Assembly (NCBI GenBank): GCA_020854815.1
Contig: JAHKLW010000061.1
Location: 1-43,386, forward strand
DNA from: Methanofastidiosum sp.
GTDB lineage: Archaea > Methanobacteriota_B > Thermococci > Methanofastidiosales > Methanofastidiosaceae
DNA: 43,386 bases
Direction of reading: 5' to 3'
The notes beneath the pieces are model-generated. The model had not been told where the DNA came from, did not search any database, and saw only the letters and a program-made list of their open reading frames with translations. Within the stretch, counting starts at the first letter, position 1, and every line of letters starts with the position of its first letter. Below, one piece after another: positions 34,031-41,160 of the stretch. Both the position numbers and the translations under genes were made by a program.

Positions 34031-34093
34031 CTACTTAAAACCTCTAGGTATAACCTTTTTAAGGTTACCCATTACATTTGCGTTTTTTCTCAT
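34031..34093 (-). CDS. 20-codon basic leader ORF before the PIN operon
   Basis: A complete mini-ORF starts at ATG 34091-34093 behind an excellent AAAGGAGGAAA ribosome site and ends with TAG 34031-34033. The peptide (starts MRKNANVMG, ends VIPRGFK) is strongly basic. An inverted repeat able to form a hairpin (34047-34069) lies within its coding sequence, and it ends 11 bp before the next ATG. The strong ribosome site argues that it is translated. It may be a leader peptide regulating the operon or a tiny functional protein. Confidence 0.5.
   Translation of the reverse strand: MRKNANVMGNLKKVIPRGFK
34047..34069 (-). other. Hairpin-forming inverted repeat in the leader ORF
   Basis: The plus strand reads GGT(AT)AACCTT-TTT-AAGGTTACC, a nine-pair stem with a two-base bulge and a three-base loop. 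On the minus-strand transcript it sits inside the leader ORF and upstream of the ribosome site of the 75-aa gene. Confidence 0.45.
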
Positions 34094-34124
34094 AAAATTT
34101 CCTCCTTTTTTCTTTATATTATTA

Positions 34125-34165
34125 TCTATTTTACGGTATAATTTACGCCGTAAAGCTTAAATACT
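34125..34165. promoter_or_regulatory. Divergent promoter region with operator-like palindrome
   Basis: TTTACGG (34130-34136) and CCGTAAA (34148-34154) form a perfect 7-bp inverted repeat with an 11-bp spacer. The spacer contains GTATAATTTAC, usable as the TATA box of the minus-strand PIN operon. Just to the right is CTTAAATA (about 34156-34163), a TATA box for the transposase on the plus strand. A protein bound at the palindrome could control both directions. Confidence 0.5.
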
Positions 34166-34194
34166 AGAAAGTTCTACTATTTTATGGTGCTACA

Positions 34195-35361
34195 ATGGTA
34201 TTAACCACAAACAGTAGAATGATTAGGGGCTATGCAATAATAGCCAAAGGGGACGAGCCAATCTTGGTAAGTTCTGACGAGTTTAAAATCCACTCGCAAA
34301 GTGGAAAAGGATATTATTTGGTAAGGCACGGCTACAAGATATGGACATGCAACTGTCCCGACCACTTTTACAGGCGTATAGAGTGCAAGCATATCAACGC
34401 CGTCAAGTTCTGGATGAAACTTAAAAGTAGGCTTGAAGATGAGGCAAAGGCACGGATCTTCACACCAGAGACGGACACAGAAACTAAATGCCCGAACTGC
34501 AACTCCACAAACTTAGCAAAGAAAGGATTTAGAAAGAATAAGAACGGCATGAAGCAGATGTACCAGTGCAAGGAGTGCAACAAAAGATTTTCAGTCGATG
34601 ACGGATTCAAGTACAACACAAGCGACCAGAGGGTAATAACACTCTCACTCGATTTATACTTCAAAGGTCTATCACAGAACAATATAACACAGCACTTGGC
34701 GCAGTTCTACAACGTGACGGTCAATCAGTCCACAGTCTCACGATGGATAAGAAAGTACCTAACCTTGATTTCAGACTACACAAAGACACTAACTCCCGAC
34801 GTATCGGGCATGTGGGCGATAGACGAGATGGCCTTGAAGTGCAACGGCGAGTGGAACTGGCTCTGGAACTTGATGGACACCGATACACGCTTTTTGATAA
34901 CATCAATGATTTCAGAGGGCAAGACTAGGGATGTTGACACTGCAAGACTACCACTCAAAGAGGCAAAGCAAATCACAGGCACAACACCAGACATCTTAAT
35001 TTCTGATGGATTAAACGCATACAAAGAGGCAGTAAGAAAAGAGTTCCAGATGCACAGAAAAGGTGACGGTAGGAACACTACACACATCAGGGAAATAGCA
35101 ATCACGAACAAGGAACGAAACAACAACAAGATAGAAAGATTGCACGGTTCAATGCGACAGAGAAACAAGGTGCAGAGAGGGCTAAAGAATATCGAACCAT
35201 CAAAGGATTTTGTTGACGGCTTCAAGGCGTACTACAACTTCATACGACCCCATCAAGCCTTGAACGGAAAGACGCCTGCACAGATGGCGGGTATTGAGCT
35301 AGGTCTTGACGGCAACAAGTGGGAAGGATTGATTAAGCAGAGTGTGAGGGTAAAAAGATGA
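34195..35361 (+). CDS. IS6/IS240-type DDE transposase with SWIM and zinc-ribbon domains
   Basis: This 388-aa protein has three parts. Residues about 45-70 form a SWIM zinc finger (WTCNCPDHF ... ECKHINAVKFW; Cys52, Cys54, Cys64, His66). Residues 99-131 form a zinc ribbon (CPNCNSTN ... YQCKECNKRF). HTH-like sequence (QRVITLSLDLYFKGLSQNNITQHLAQFYNVTVNQSTVSRWI) leads into an IS240-type DDE domain with Asp210 (WAIDEMALK), Asp271 (LISDGLNAY), Glu314 (NNKIERLHG) and the ending YYNFIRPHQALNGKTPAQMAGI. All catalytic acids are present and the frame is intact. Standard IS6 transposases are about 235 aa and lack the SWIM module. No ribosome site precedes the ATG, so the message may be near-leaderless. 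Confidence 0.92.
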   Translation: MVLTTNSRMIRGYAIIAKGDEPILVSSDEFKIHSQSGKGYYLVRHGYKIWTCNCPDHFYRRIECKHINAVKFWMKLKSRLEDEAKARIFTPETDTETKCPNCNSTNLAKKGFRKNKNGMKQMYQCKECNKRFSVDDGFKYNTSDQRVITLSLDLYFKGLSQNNITQHLAQFYNVTVNQSTVSRWIRKYLTLISDYTKTLTPDVSGMWAIDEMALKCNGEWNWLWNLMDTDTRFLITSMISEGKTRDVDTARLPLKEAKQITGTTPDILISDGLNAYKEAVRKEFQMHRKGDGRNTTHIREIAITNKERNNNKIERLHGSMRQRNKVQRGLKNIEPSKDFVDGFKAYYNFIRPHQALNGKTPAQMAGIELGLDGNKWEGLIKQSVRVKR

Positions 35362-35528
35362 GTGAAATAATATCTAAAGTAGCAAGGTCAAAGAAAGAGT
35401 ATAAATCCCTTAGAACTACAGTACCATCTGAAATAAGCTTCTATCTAGGGCTTGAAGATGGCGACAGTATAGTTTGGGAAAAGAAAGAAGTTGAAGGTAA
35501 GAAAGTTATTGCCGTAAGAAAGCAGTAA
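35358..35528 (+). CDS. AbrB/SpoVT-like DNA-binding protein, 56 aa
   Basis: A short gene starts at ATG 35358 inside the transposase stop (ATGA overlap) and ends with TAA 35526-35528. The product, MSEIISKVARSKKEYKSLRT then TVPSEISFYLGLEDGDSIVWEKKEVEGK..., has the swapped-hairpin AbrB pattern (TVP.ei...LGLedGDsivW). Such proteins are usually transcriptional autoregulators or antitoxins. Coupling to the transposase suggests that it regulates transposition, perhaps through the palindrome at 34130-34154. A direct antitoxin role towards the PIN protein is possible but unproven. Confidence 0.75.
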   Translation: MSEIISKVARSKKEYKSLRTTVPSEISFYLGLEDGDSIVWEKKEVEGKKVIAVRKQ

Positions 35529-35552
35529 CTTTTATTTTTTATTTTATTTCTT
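35529..35552 (+). terminator. T-rich terminator after transposase-AbrB unit
   Basis: CTTTTATTTTTTATTTTATTTC follows the AbrB stop directly. Runs of T without a hairpin are a common archaeal termination signal. A TATTTAAGG box about 10-15 bp further on may promote the next gene. Confidence 0.4.
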
Positions 35553-35588
35553 AGTAAATTATTTAAGGAATAAAAATTAATTTTTTAT

Positions 35589-35852
35589 ATGAAACATAAA
35601 ACAACTTTTTTTGAAGTGATTTGGCTAAACATTATATTTGCACTAATTTATTTCTTTGGTGTAGTAAAACTTTGTTTTGAATTTGTATTGAGCTGGTTAT
35701 TTAAAACAGAAATAAAATTAGACTTCTTGAGTTTTATCGTTACATTAGTCACTAAATATAATCGTATCATAATTGTAGTTTGGATATTCTTTTGTTTAGT
35801 TTATCTTTATTCGTATATCAAAGATAGTCCAACACATACAAAAAGAGTGTAA
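35589..35852 (+). CDS. Small membrane protein, element cargo
   Basis: The 87-aa protein has two clear hydrophobic segments (VIWLNIIFALIYFFGVVKLCFEFVLSWLF and IIIVVWIFFCLVYLYSYI) separated by a short charged loop. It matches nothing I recognise. ATTATTTAAGG about 30 nt before the ATG and no ribosome site suggest leaderless expression. Its 3' end overlaps by 35 bp the convergent small membrane gene. Confidence 0.55.
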   Translation: MKHKTTFFEVIWLNIIFALIYFFGVVKLCFEFVLSWLFKTEIKLDFLSFIVTLVTKYNRIIIVVWIFFCLVYLYSYIKDSPTHTKRV

Positions 35853-35997
35853 TTACAAGCAAAGCTACTAGAAGCCACCCTAAAATTAGGCTGTCTACCC
35901 CCATACAAATAAACAATCCTAAAATACTTACTCCTGTTATTATATGCAATCTTTTTCTTTTTGATTGTTTAAACCATATACCAGATATTTTTTCCAT
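35818..35997 (-). CDS. Small two-helix membrane protein, element cargo
   Basis: The 59-aa protein begins MEKISGIWFKQSKRKRLHIIT, a basic N-terminus, followed by two hydrophobic stretches (GVSILGLFICMGVDSLILGWLLVALLVITLFLYVL). The ATG at 35997 has GGAGA 9 nt upstream; a GTG at 36006 overlaps that ribosome site and is less likely. It converges on the previous membrane gene and lies just inside the right terminal region. Function is unknown; small hydrophobic proteins next to toxin-like modules are worth testing for membrane effects. Confidence 0.5.
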   Translation of the reverse strand: MEKISGIWFKQSKRKRLHIITGVSILGLFICMGVDSLILGWLLVALLVITLFLYVLDYL

Positions 35998-36048
35998 ATT
36001 TATCACTCTCCAGTTTTAATCAATTTTTTAGAAACACATTTCAGACCT

Positions 36049-36114
36049 CGAAATGCATAATCCGAAGAAATTTTATTGCAAAAACGGTAAAAGCCTCGAA
36101 TTTGCATAAGAACC
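36049..36114 (-). repeat. Right terminal region: inverted repeat plus subterminal motifs
   Basis: The outer end CGAATTTGCATAAGAACC (36097-36114) is the inverted partner of the left end. An inner CGAAATGCATAA (36049-36060) repeats the core, mirroring the two TTATGCA motifs at the left end. ATTTTATTGCAAAAA (36069-36083) corresponds to the left segment around 32471-32485. Confidence 0.7.
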
Positions 36115-36122
36115 TGAATATG
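36115..36122 (+). repeat. Target-site duplication, right copy
   Basis: TGAATATG directly follows the right inverted repeat and is identical to 32395-32402. Removing the element and one copy restores a compact intergenic region of about 105 bp between the ACT-domain and pop5 genes. Confidence 0.85.
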
Positions 36123-36187
36123 CCTATATTGAATAATTATACCAAAATCCTTAAATTATGTTTATTATAACTATTTTTGTTGTTTTT

Positions 36188-36535
36188 ATGTCAATAAAAA
36201 ATCCAAAGACTCTTAGAGAAAAGACAAGATATGTCAGTTTTAAAATAGAAGGGGGGAAAGACTTTAAAAGAGAGGACCTAGTTAAAGCTATCTGGAATTC
36301 AGCCATTGATTTTTTAGGAGAGTTTGGTGCTTCTGAAATAGGTCTTTGGGTTAAGGAGTATGATGAAAGTAATAGATATGGCATAATAGAAAGTAATATA
36401 AAATCATTGTACAAAGCTATATTTATACTATCACTTACTAAATCTGTAGGTAAAGAAAAAGTTAATATATTGCCTCTTTGTGTATCAGGAACTATAAAGG
36501 GGTTAGAGAAAAATATTAAGTCTAATGTTAATTAG
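36188..36535 (+). CDS. rnp2: RNase P protein component Pop5/Rnp2
   Basis: This protein subunit of archaeal RNase P supports the catalytic RNA in 5' maturation of tRNA. The sequence [57 protein letters not shown] matches the Pop5 fold and its GxxxxxxxxxxY..G.IR-like strand, and the gene sits before psmA as in many Euryarchaeota. I use ATG 36188 (115 aa). The 10 extra residues of an upstream in-frame ATG overlap a CCTTAAATTA TATA box at about 36149-36158. A transcript starting near 36180-36188 would be essentially leaderless. Confidence 0.82.
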   Translation: MSIKNPKTLREKTRYVSFKIEGGKDFKREDLVKAIWNSAIDFLGEFGASEIGLWVKEYDESNRYGIIESNIKSLYKAIFILSLTKSVGKEKVNILPLCVSGTIKGLEKNIKSNVN

Positions 36536-36552
36536 TTTATGGAGGTAAATAC

Positions 36553-37302
36553 ATGGCATTTGTTCCACCCGCATCTGGTTATGACCGGGCAATCACCGTT
36601 TTTAGTCCAGATGGAAGTTTGTATCAGGTTCAATACGCTGGCGAGGCAGTAAGAAGGGGCGCCACCGCTATAGGTATTAAATGTAACGAAGGAGTTGTCC
36701 TTTGTGTTGACAAGAGAATCCCTTCAAGGCTCGTTGAACCGGAATCATTTGAGAAGATATTTCAAATAGATGATCATCTTGCTGCAGCTACTTCAGGAAT
36801 AATAGCAGACGCAAGAATACTTGTCGACAAGGCAAGAATCGAAGCGCAGATTCATACATTAAGTTATGATGAAAAGATGTCTGTAATGATGCTGGCAAAG
36901 AAGATTGGAGATTTAAAACAGATGCACACACAGTATGGCGGATTAAGGCCATTTGGTGCTTCTTTGATTCTTGCAGGTATCAATTCAGAAGGGCCTCAGA
37001 TATTTGTAACTGAGCCTTCAGGTGCCTATCTTGAGTGGAAAGCTACGGCAATAGGCGCAGGAAGATCCGTTGCAATGGAAATATTTGAAAAAGAATATTC
37101 CCCTGAAATATCAATTGAAGATGCAATTATACTTGCTTTGAGAGCCCTTAAAAAATCAATAGAGGGGGATTTAAGCAAGAGCAATGTCGAAATGGCCGTA
37201 ATAAGCATGGAAGATAAGAGATTTAAAAAAATGAATGAAGATACATTAAATCTCTATATCGAGAAAGTTAAAGAGATAAAAGAAGAGGAGGATAAGGAGT
37301 AG
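36553..37302 (+). CDS. psmA: 20S proteasome alpha subunit
   Basis: This is the alpha subunit of the archaeal 20S proteasome. It forms the outer rings and gates substrate entry from PAN/Cdc48-type ATPases. The N-terminal gate and signature [35 protein letters not shown] are present. The 249-aa chain keeps [16 protein letters not shown] and [15 protein letters not shown], with an acidic Lys/Glu-rich tail. GGAGG lies 8 nt before the ATG. It is an early gene of the proteasome-exosome superoperon. Confidence 0.97.
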   Translation: MAFVPPASGYDRAITVFSPDGSLYQVQYAGEAVRRGATAIGIKCNEGVVLCVDKRIPSRLVEPESFEKIFQIDDHLAAATSGIIADARILVDKARIEAQIHTLSYDEKMSVMMLAKKIGDLKQMHTQYGGLRPFGASLILAGINSEGPQIFVTEPSGAYLEWKATAIGAGRSVAMEIFEKEYSPEISIEDAIILALRALKKSIEGDLSKSNVEMAVISMEDKRFKKMNEDTLNLYIEKVKEIKEEEDKE

Positions 37303-37307
37303 ATTGT

Positions 37308-38000
37308 TTGATATCTCTAGATGATGCAGTTACTGCAAAACTCAAGTACCAAGGGGAACATTTTGAGATATTAGTTGATCCCAAAAAGGCCCAAGAATTT
37401 AAGGGAGGAAATGAAGCAGACGATTTCCTCGCTACTAATTTTATTTTTAAAGATGTAAACAAAGGAGATAAAGCATCTCCGGAGTCTCTTAAAAAAGCAT
37501 TTGGTACAGATAATGTAACTGAGATTTCAAAAATTATCCTAAAGAAAGGAGAAATACACCTTACTACCGATCAGAGAAGGGCAATGATGGAAAATAAGAG
37601 AGCCCAGATCATTTCATATATATCGAGACATGCAATAAATCCTCAGACAGGCCATCCACACCCACCACAAAGAATAGAAGCTGCTCTAGAAGAGGCAAGA
37701 GTTCAAATAGACATGTACAAGAGAACTGAAGACCAAATAAAGCAGATAATTCATTTATTGGCCCCAATTCTACCTATTAAGATTGAAAATAGAAGAATTG
37801 GCGTAAAAGTTCCTGCTGAACATGCACCCAAAACAATGGGATTTGCAAAGTCTCTTGGTACTATTATTAAAGAGGAATGGGGAAGAGACGGCTCTTGGAT
37901 GTTTGTAATTGAAATACCGGCCGGATTACAAGATGACCTTTTCAATAAGTTGAACAGTGCTACAAAAGGAAACGTTGAGACAAAGATAATGGATAAATGA
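37308..38000 (+). CDS. sdo1: Ribosome maturation protein SBDS
   Basis: This is the archaeal orthologue of SBDS/Sdo1, which acts with EF-2 in 60S-type subunit maturation. The three-domain protein (230 aa) has ISLDDAVTAKLKYQGEHFEILVDPKKAQEFKGG, the middle LTTDQRRAMMENKRAQIISYISRHAINPQTGHPHPPQRIEAALEEA and a C-terminal ferredoxin-like domain. The start is TTG 37308, with AAGGAG about 9 nt upstream. It lies 5 bp after psmA. Confidence 0.95.
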   Translation: MISLDDAVTAKLKYQGEHFEILVDPKKAQEFKGGNEADDFLATNFIFKDVNKGDKASPESLKKAFGTDNVTEISKIILKKGEIHLTTDQRRAMMENKRAQIISYISRHAINPQTGHPHPPQRIEAALEEARVQIDMYKRTEDQIKQIIHLLAPILPIKIENRRIGVKVPAEHAPKTMGFAKSLGTIIKEEWGRDGSWMFVIEIPAGLQDDLFNKLNSATKGNVETKIMDK

Positions 38001-38015
38001 TACGGAGAGATAATA

Positions 38016-38696
38016 TTGGAATTTTTAGTAAAAGACAGATCTATTGTCACGCCAGGTATGGCTATTGCAAAGGGCCCTTTTAGATACGAATATGGAATTG
38101 ATAAATTCGAGGATACGATAATATCTTCTGTCTTAGGAATAGTTTACATTGAAAACGAAAATGTTAAGGTAGTTCCACTGGAAGGCAAATATATGCCAAA
38201 AAGGGGAGACGATGTAATTGGAACGGTTGTAGGCATAAATCCTCTTAGTTGGGATTTAGATATAAATGCTCCTTATTTAGCCAATCTTCATGTCCAAGAT
38301 GCTTTGAGGTATGTCAAAGATACTTCAAATCTTGAAAGGATATTCAAAGTAGGCGATGTAATATATGCAAATGTGAGAGATGTCGGAGAATCTTCAGACA
38401 TTGTTTTGCAGTCAAAGGAAAGACCTTATGGCAAAATGAAATGGGGGAGAGTTGTAAAAATTCATGCCACAAGGGTACCCCGAGTAATTGGTAAAAAAGG
38501 ATCTATGATTAAATTATTGAAGCAAATGACCAAATGTGAGATTATGGTTGGCCAGAATGGCAATATATGGATCAAGGGCGAGAGACAAATGGAAGATGTT
38601 GTTGAGAGAGCCATTCTGAAAATTGACAAAGAAGCCCACATACCAGGACTAACAGACAGAATAAAAAAAATACTTGAAGCTGAATTATCAAGATAA
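38016..38696 (+). CDS. rrp4: Exosome RNA-binding cap protein Rrp4
   Basis: This cap subunit of the archaeal exosome binds RNA at the entry pore of the Rrp41-Rrp42 ring. It has an N-terminal domain, an S1 domain (GDDVIGTVVGINPLSWDLDINAPYLANL) and a KH domain (RVPRVIGKKGSMIKLLKQMTKCEIMVGQNGNIWIKG) in that order over 226 aa. The start is TTG with CGGAGAGA upstream, 15 bp after the sbds stop. Confidence 0.96.
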   Translation: MEFLVKDRSIVTPGMAIAKGPFRYEYGIDKFEDTIISSVLGIVYIENENVKVVPLEGKYMPKRGDDVIGTVVGINPLSWDLDINAPYLANLHVQDALRYVKDTSNLERIFKVGDVIYANVRDVGESSDIVLQSKERPYGKMKWGRVVKIHATRVPRVIGKKGSMIKLLKQMTKCEIMVGQNGNIWIKGERQMEDVVERAILKIDKEAHIPGLTDRIKKILEAELSR

Positions 38697-38711
38697 TATT
38701 AGGTGTTATAT

Positions 38712-39440
38712 ATGGAGAAAGACATAAAGTTCTTTACTAACGGCAAGAGACTCGATGGACGAGCCGTAGATGAATTGAGAAATATAAAGATTGAAGTTGG
38801 AGTTTTCAAAAGAGCAGATGGCTCATCTTACATTGAATGGGGCGGAAATAAGATTTATTGTGCTGTTTATGGCCCAAGAGAAGCTTACCCAAGATTTCTT
38901 CAGAAATCTGACAGGGCCATACTGAAGTGCAGATATAATATGGCTTCATTCGCAGTTGAAGAGAGAAAAAGACCAGGCCCAAGCAGAAGGGGGGTAGAAA
39001 TAGGCAAAGTAACACAAGGTGCATTAGAACCTGCTCTGTTACTAGAAAATTTCCCAAAATGCATGGTTGAGGTTAATATTGAAGTTGTCCAAGCAGACGC
39101 TGGAACAAGATGTGCAGGAATAACGGCTGCATCTGTTGCACTTGCCAATGCAGGCATACCTATGAAAGAATTGGTACCCGCATGTGCGGCTGGAAAAGTT
39201 GACGATAAAATTGTATTGGATCTCTGTAAAGAAGAGGATAACTACGGTCAAGCAGATTTGCCATTGGCACTACTTCCAAGAAGAAACGAATTTAGTCTTT
39301 TACAGATGGACGGAGACCTATCAGAAGAGCAGCTTGAAGAAGCTTTAGACCTCGGTAGGAAAGGATGTCTTCAAGTATATGAAATTCAAAAGGAAGCACT
39401 AAAGAAAAAATACATAACGGAGGATGTGTCAAATGAGTAG
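38712..39440 (+). CDS. rrp41: Exosome catalytic subunit Rrp41
   Basis: This RNase PH-like subunit is the phosphorolytic active half of the exosome ring. It has [40 protein letters not shown], the RNA/phosphate-binding arginines in the [29 protein letters not shown] segment and the acidic catalytic region [17 protein letters not shown] use ATG 38712 with AGGTG 6 nt upstream (242 aa). Its stop overlaps the rrp42 start region. Confidence 0.96.
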   Translation: MEKDIKFFTNGKRLDGRAVDELRNIKIEVGVFKRADGSSYIEWGGNKIYCAVYGPREAYPRFLQKSDRAILKCRYNMASFAVEERKRPGPSRRGVEIGKVTQGALEPALLLENFPKCMVEVNIEVVQADAGTRCAGITAASVALANAGIPMKELVPACAAGKVDDKIVLDLCKEEDNYGQADLPLALLPRRNEFSLLQMDGDLSEEQLEEALDLGRKGCLQVYEIQKEALKKKYITEDVSNE

Positions 39441-40233
39441 TGTTCTTTCAGATATCAAGAAAGATTATATGATAAGCCTCTTGAAAAACGGCAAACGTGA
39501 AGACGGGAGAGGCCTTAATGACATGAGAGATCTAAAGATCGAACTTGGCATTATAAACAAAGCCGAAGGATCAAGTTTTGTCCAGATTGGAGATACAAAG
39601 GTAATTGCCGGAGTTAAGTGTGACACTGGAGCACCATTCCCTGACACACCCAATCAAGGTGTTTTTACAACTAACGCAGAATTGATTCCAATGGCATCCC
39701 CTGATTTTGAGGCAGGCCCCCCAAGGGAAGACTCAATAGAACTTGCAAGAATAGTTGACAGAGGAATCAGGGAATCAGGCGCCGTTGATTTCCAGAAATT
39801 AGTTATTAAAGAAGGAGAACTTGTTAGAGTTTTGTTTGTTGATATACACATAATGGATTACAACGGAAACCTATTCGACGCAGCTGGGATTGCAGCTATA
39901 GCAGCTCTTCATAACACCAAAATGCCAGTATTAGACGAAGAAGGGAAGAAAACAGAAGAACTAATGCCTCTACCTATGACTAAAATCCCTATACCTTGTA
40001 CATATGCAAAAATAGCAGATTCAATATTATATGATCCCTCAATGGAAGAGGAAAGTGTAATGGATTCAAGAATAACTGCAACCACTGAAGACAATGGAAG
40101 AATCGCCGCAATGCAGAAAGGGGACGTAGGAAGCTTTAAAAAAGAGGAGATTTTAGACATCGTCAGACGATCAAAGGTAAGGGGCGACGAAGTAAGGTCC
40201 CTTCTAAAAGAAAAATTTTCTGAAATGAGGTGA
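39433..40233 (+). CDS. rrp42: Exosome subunit Rrp42
   Basis: This non-catalytic RNase PH-like partner of Rrp41 completes the hexameric ring and contributes to RNA binding. It has [43 protein letters not shown] and [26 protein letters not shown] 39433 has GGAGG 9 nt upstream and is better placed than ATG 39424. The gene ends where the L37Ae gene's ribosome site begins. Confidence 0.96.
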   Translation: MSSVLSDIKKDYMISLLKNGKREDGRGLNDMRDLKIELGIINKAEGSSFVQIGDTKVIAGVKCDTGAPFPDTPNQGVFTTNAELIPMASPDFEAGPPREDSIELARIVDRGIRESGAVDFQKLVIKEGELVRVLFVDIHIMDYNGNLFDAAGIAAIAALHNTKMPVLDEEGKKTEELMPLPMTKIPIPCTYAKIADSILYDPSMEEESVMDSRITATTEDNGRIAAMQKGDVGSFKKEEILDIVRRSKVRGDEVRSLLKEKFSEMR

Positions 40234-40238
40234 TGTTC

Positions 40239-40493
40239 ATGGCAGTTTCAAATAAATCAAGCAGTGCCGGAAGATTTGGGCCAAGATATGGTAGAAAAAT
40301 TAGAGTTAAGATTTCTAACATCGAAGCCCAGATGAGACAAAAGCACAAGTGCCCACAATGTGGAAGAAAATCTGTAAAAAGGATAAACACTGCAATATGG
40401 CAATGCTCAAAGTGTGAGACTACATTTGCTGGAGGCACATATCTCCCAGATACGCCAATGGGAAGGGTTTCACAGAAAGCATCTGTAAAGTAG
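40239..40493 (+). CDS. rpl37ae: Ribosomal protein L37Ae (eL43)
   Basis: This 84-aa zinc-finger protein of the large ribosomal subunit has [60 protein letters not shown], with four cysteines in a CxxC...CxxC zinc ribbon. ATG 40239 follows GAGGTGATGTTC. The order rrp42-rpl37ae-rpoP is conserved in many archaea. Confidence 0.95.
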   Translation: MAVSNKSSSAGRFGPRYGRKIRVKISNIEAQMRQKHKCPQCGRKSVKRINTAIWQCSKCETTFAGGTYLPDTPMGRVSQKASVK

Positions 40494-40504
40494 GAAGTGA
40501 GTAA

Positions 40505-40645
40505 GTGTATAAATGTATTGAGTGTAAAAGAATACTCACCCCGACGGAACTTGAGGATATAAGGGGAATTAAATGTCCCTACTGTGGTAACAGAATATTC
40601 ATCAAGATGAGGCCTGAAATGGCAAAGACAGTCCCAGCTCGTTAA
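40505..40645 (+). CDS. rpoP: RNA polymerase subunit P (Rpb12-like)
   Basis: The 46-aa protein starts with GTG 40505 and ends with TAA 40643-40645. It has a zinc ribbon YKCIECKRI ... IKCPYCGNRIFIK and the basic end of archaeal RpoP. The upstream sequence TAGGAAGTGA can serve as its ribosome site. It sits exactly where rpoP is expected after the L37Ae gene. Confidence 0.92.
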   Translation: MYKCIECKRILTPTELEDIRGIKCPYCGNRIFIKMRPEMAKTVPAR

Positions 40646-40647
40646 TT

Positions 40648-41160
40648 ATGATGTTAATCTCAACTTCTAGAAGGCCATCAACAAGGACTAGATCTTTTGT
40701 TAAAGAGCTACTAGGAGTTATACCTCTTTCTTTTCAGATCACAAGAGGTAAAAAATCTATTGAAGAATTAAAAGATATTGCTGTTCTTAAGGGTTGCAGA
40801 AGATTGATGATAGTAGAATCAAAAGATGGTAATCCTTCTGCACTTTCTTTTATGTATATTGACAAGAAAGATTGGAAATGGCTAGGCGTCATAGATATTT
40901 CTGTTTCTCTTAGAAGAGAAATGAGCATAAATAATAAATTAGATTCCTTTGATGACGATCTACCCTTACTTATCCAGGGTGATAAGAGTGAATCTTTTGA
41001 TTTCATGAAGGAGATGTTCTTCTGTCAAGATTATGAAGGTGAACAAGAAGGTCCCGTTCTATTGTGGAATGGAGATTATATCAATTTCTTAAGGGACGAT
41101 ATTTCAAGTTCTCCTATTGGCCCTAAAATTAAAGTATCAAAATGGAAGCGTTTAACCTGA
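40648..41160 (+). CDS. Brix-domain (Imp4-like) ribosome-biogenesis protein
   Basis: This archaeal single-Brix-domain protein (170 aa) is related to Imp4/Rpf factors of rRNA processing. The start MLISTSRRPSTRTRSFVKELLGVIPLSFQITRGKKSIEELKDIAV is the characteristic Brix signature, followed by CRRLMIVESKDGNPSALSFMYI. It begins 2 bp after rpoP. The 3' end overlaps hjc by 19 bp. Confidence 0.9.
   Translation: MMLISTSRRPSTRTRSFVKELLGVIPLSFQITRGKKSIEELKDIAVLKGCRRLMIVESKDGNPSALSFMYIDKKDWKWLGVIDISVSLRREMSINNKLDSFDDDLPLLIQGDKSESFDFMKEMFFCQDYEGEQEGPVLLWNGDYINFLRDDISSSPIGPKIKVSKWKRLT

Larger units (their letters stand above)
32403..36114. mobile_element. IS6-family-like cargo transposon, 3.7 kb, with PIN-protein operon
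   Basis: The boundaries are defined at base level. The left end reads GGTTCTTATGCAATTTCG, and the right end read inward is GGTTCTTATGCAAATTCG (17 of 18 identical). Each end is immediately flanked by the same 8-bp sequence TGAATATG. The GGTTCT..TGCAA beginning and 8-bp duplication match the IS6 family, as does the DDE domain of its transposase. Ordinary IS6 elements are about 0.8 kb with one gene. This one also carries an AbrB-like gene, a PIN-domain operon with a leader ORF, an unknown gene and two small membrane-protein genes. The transposase gene is visibly richer in G+C than the flanking host genes. It is inserted between the divergent ACT-domain and pop5 genes. Confidence 0.85.

Noticed and set aside
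34776-35225. 149-aa minus-strand frame inside the transposase
   Set aside because: The transposase frame is intact with all catalytic residues; the antisense translation is low-complexity Ser/Leu-rich without motifs.
32403-36114. Compound transposon made by two IS copies
   Set aside because: Only one transposase gene and only two outer ends are visible; no internal copies of the GGTTCTTATGCAA end occur near the transposase.
32403-36114. CRISPR-like or integron-like repeats at the element ends
   Set aside because: The repeated TTATGCA motifs occur only twice per end at irregular spacing and mirror orientation, fitting transposase sites rather than an array.
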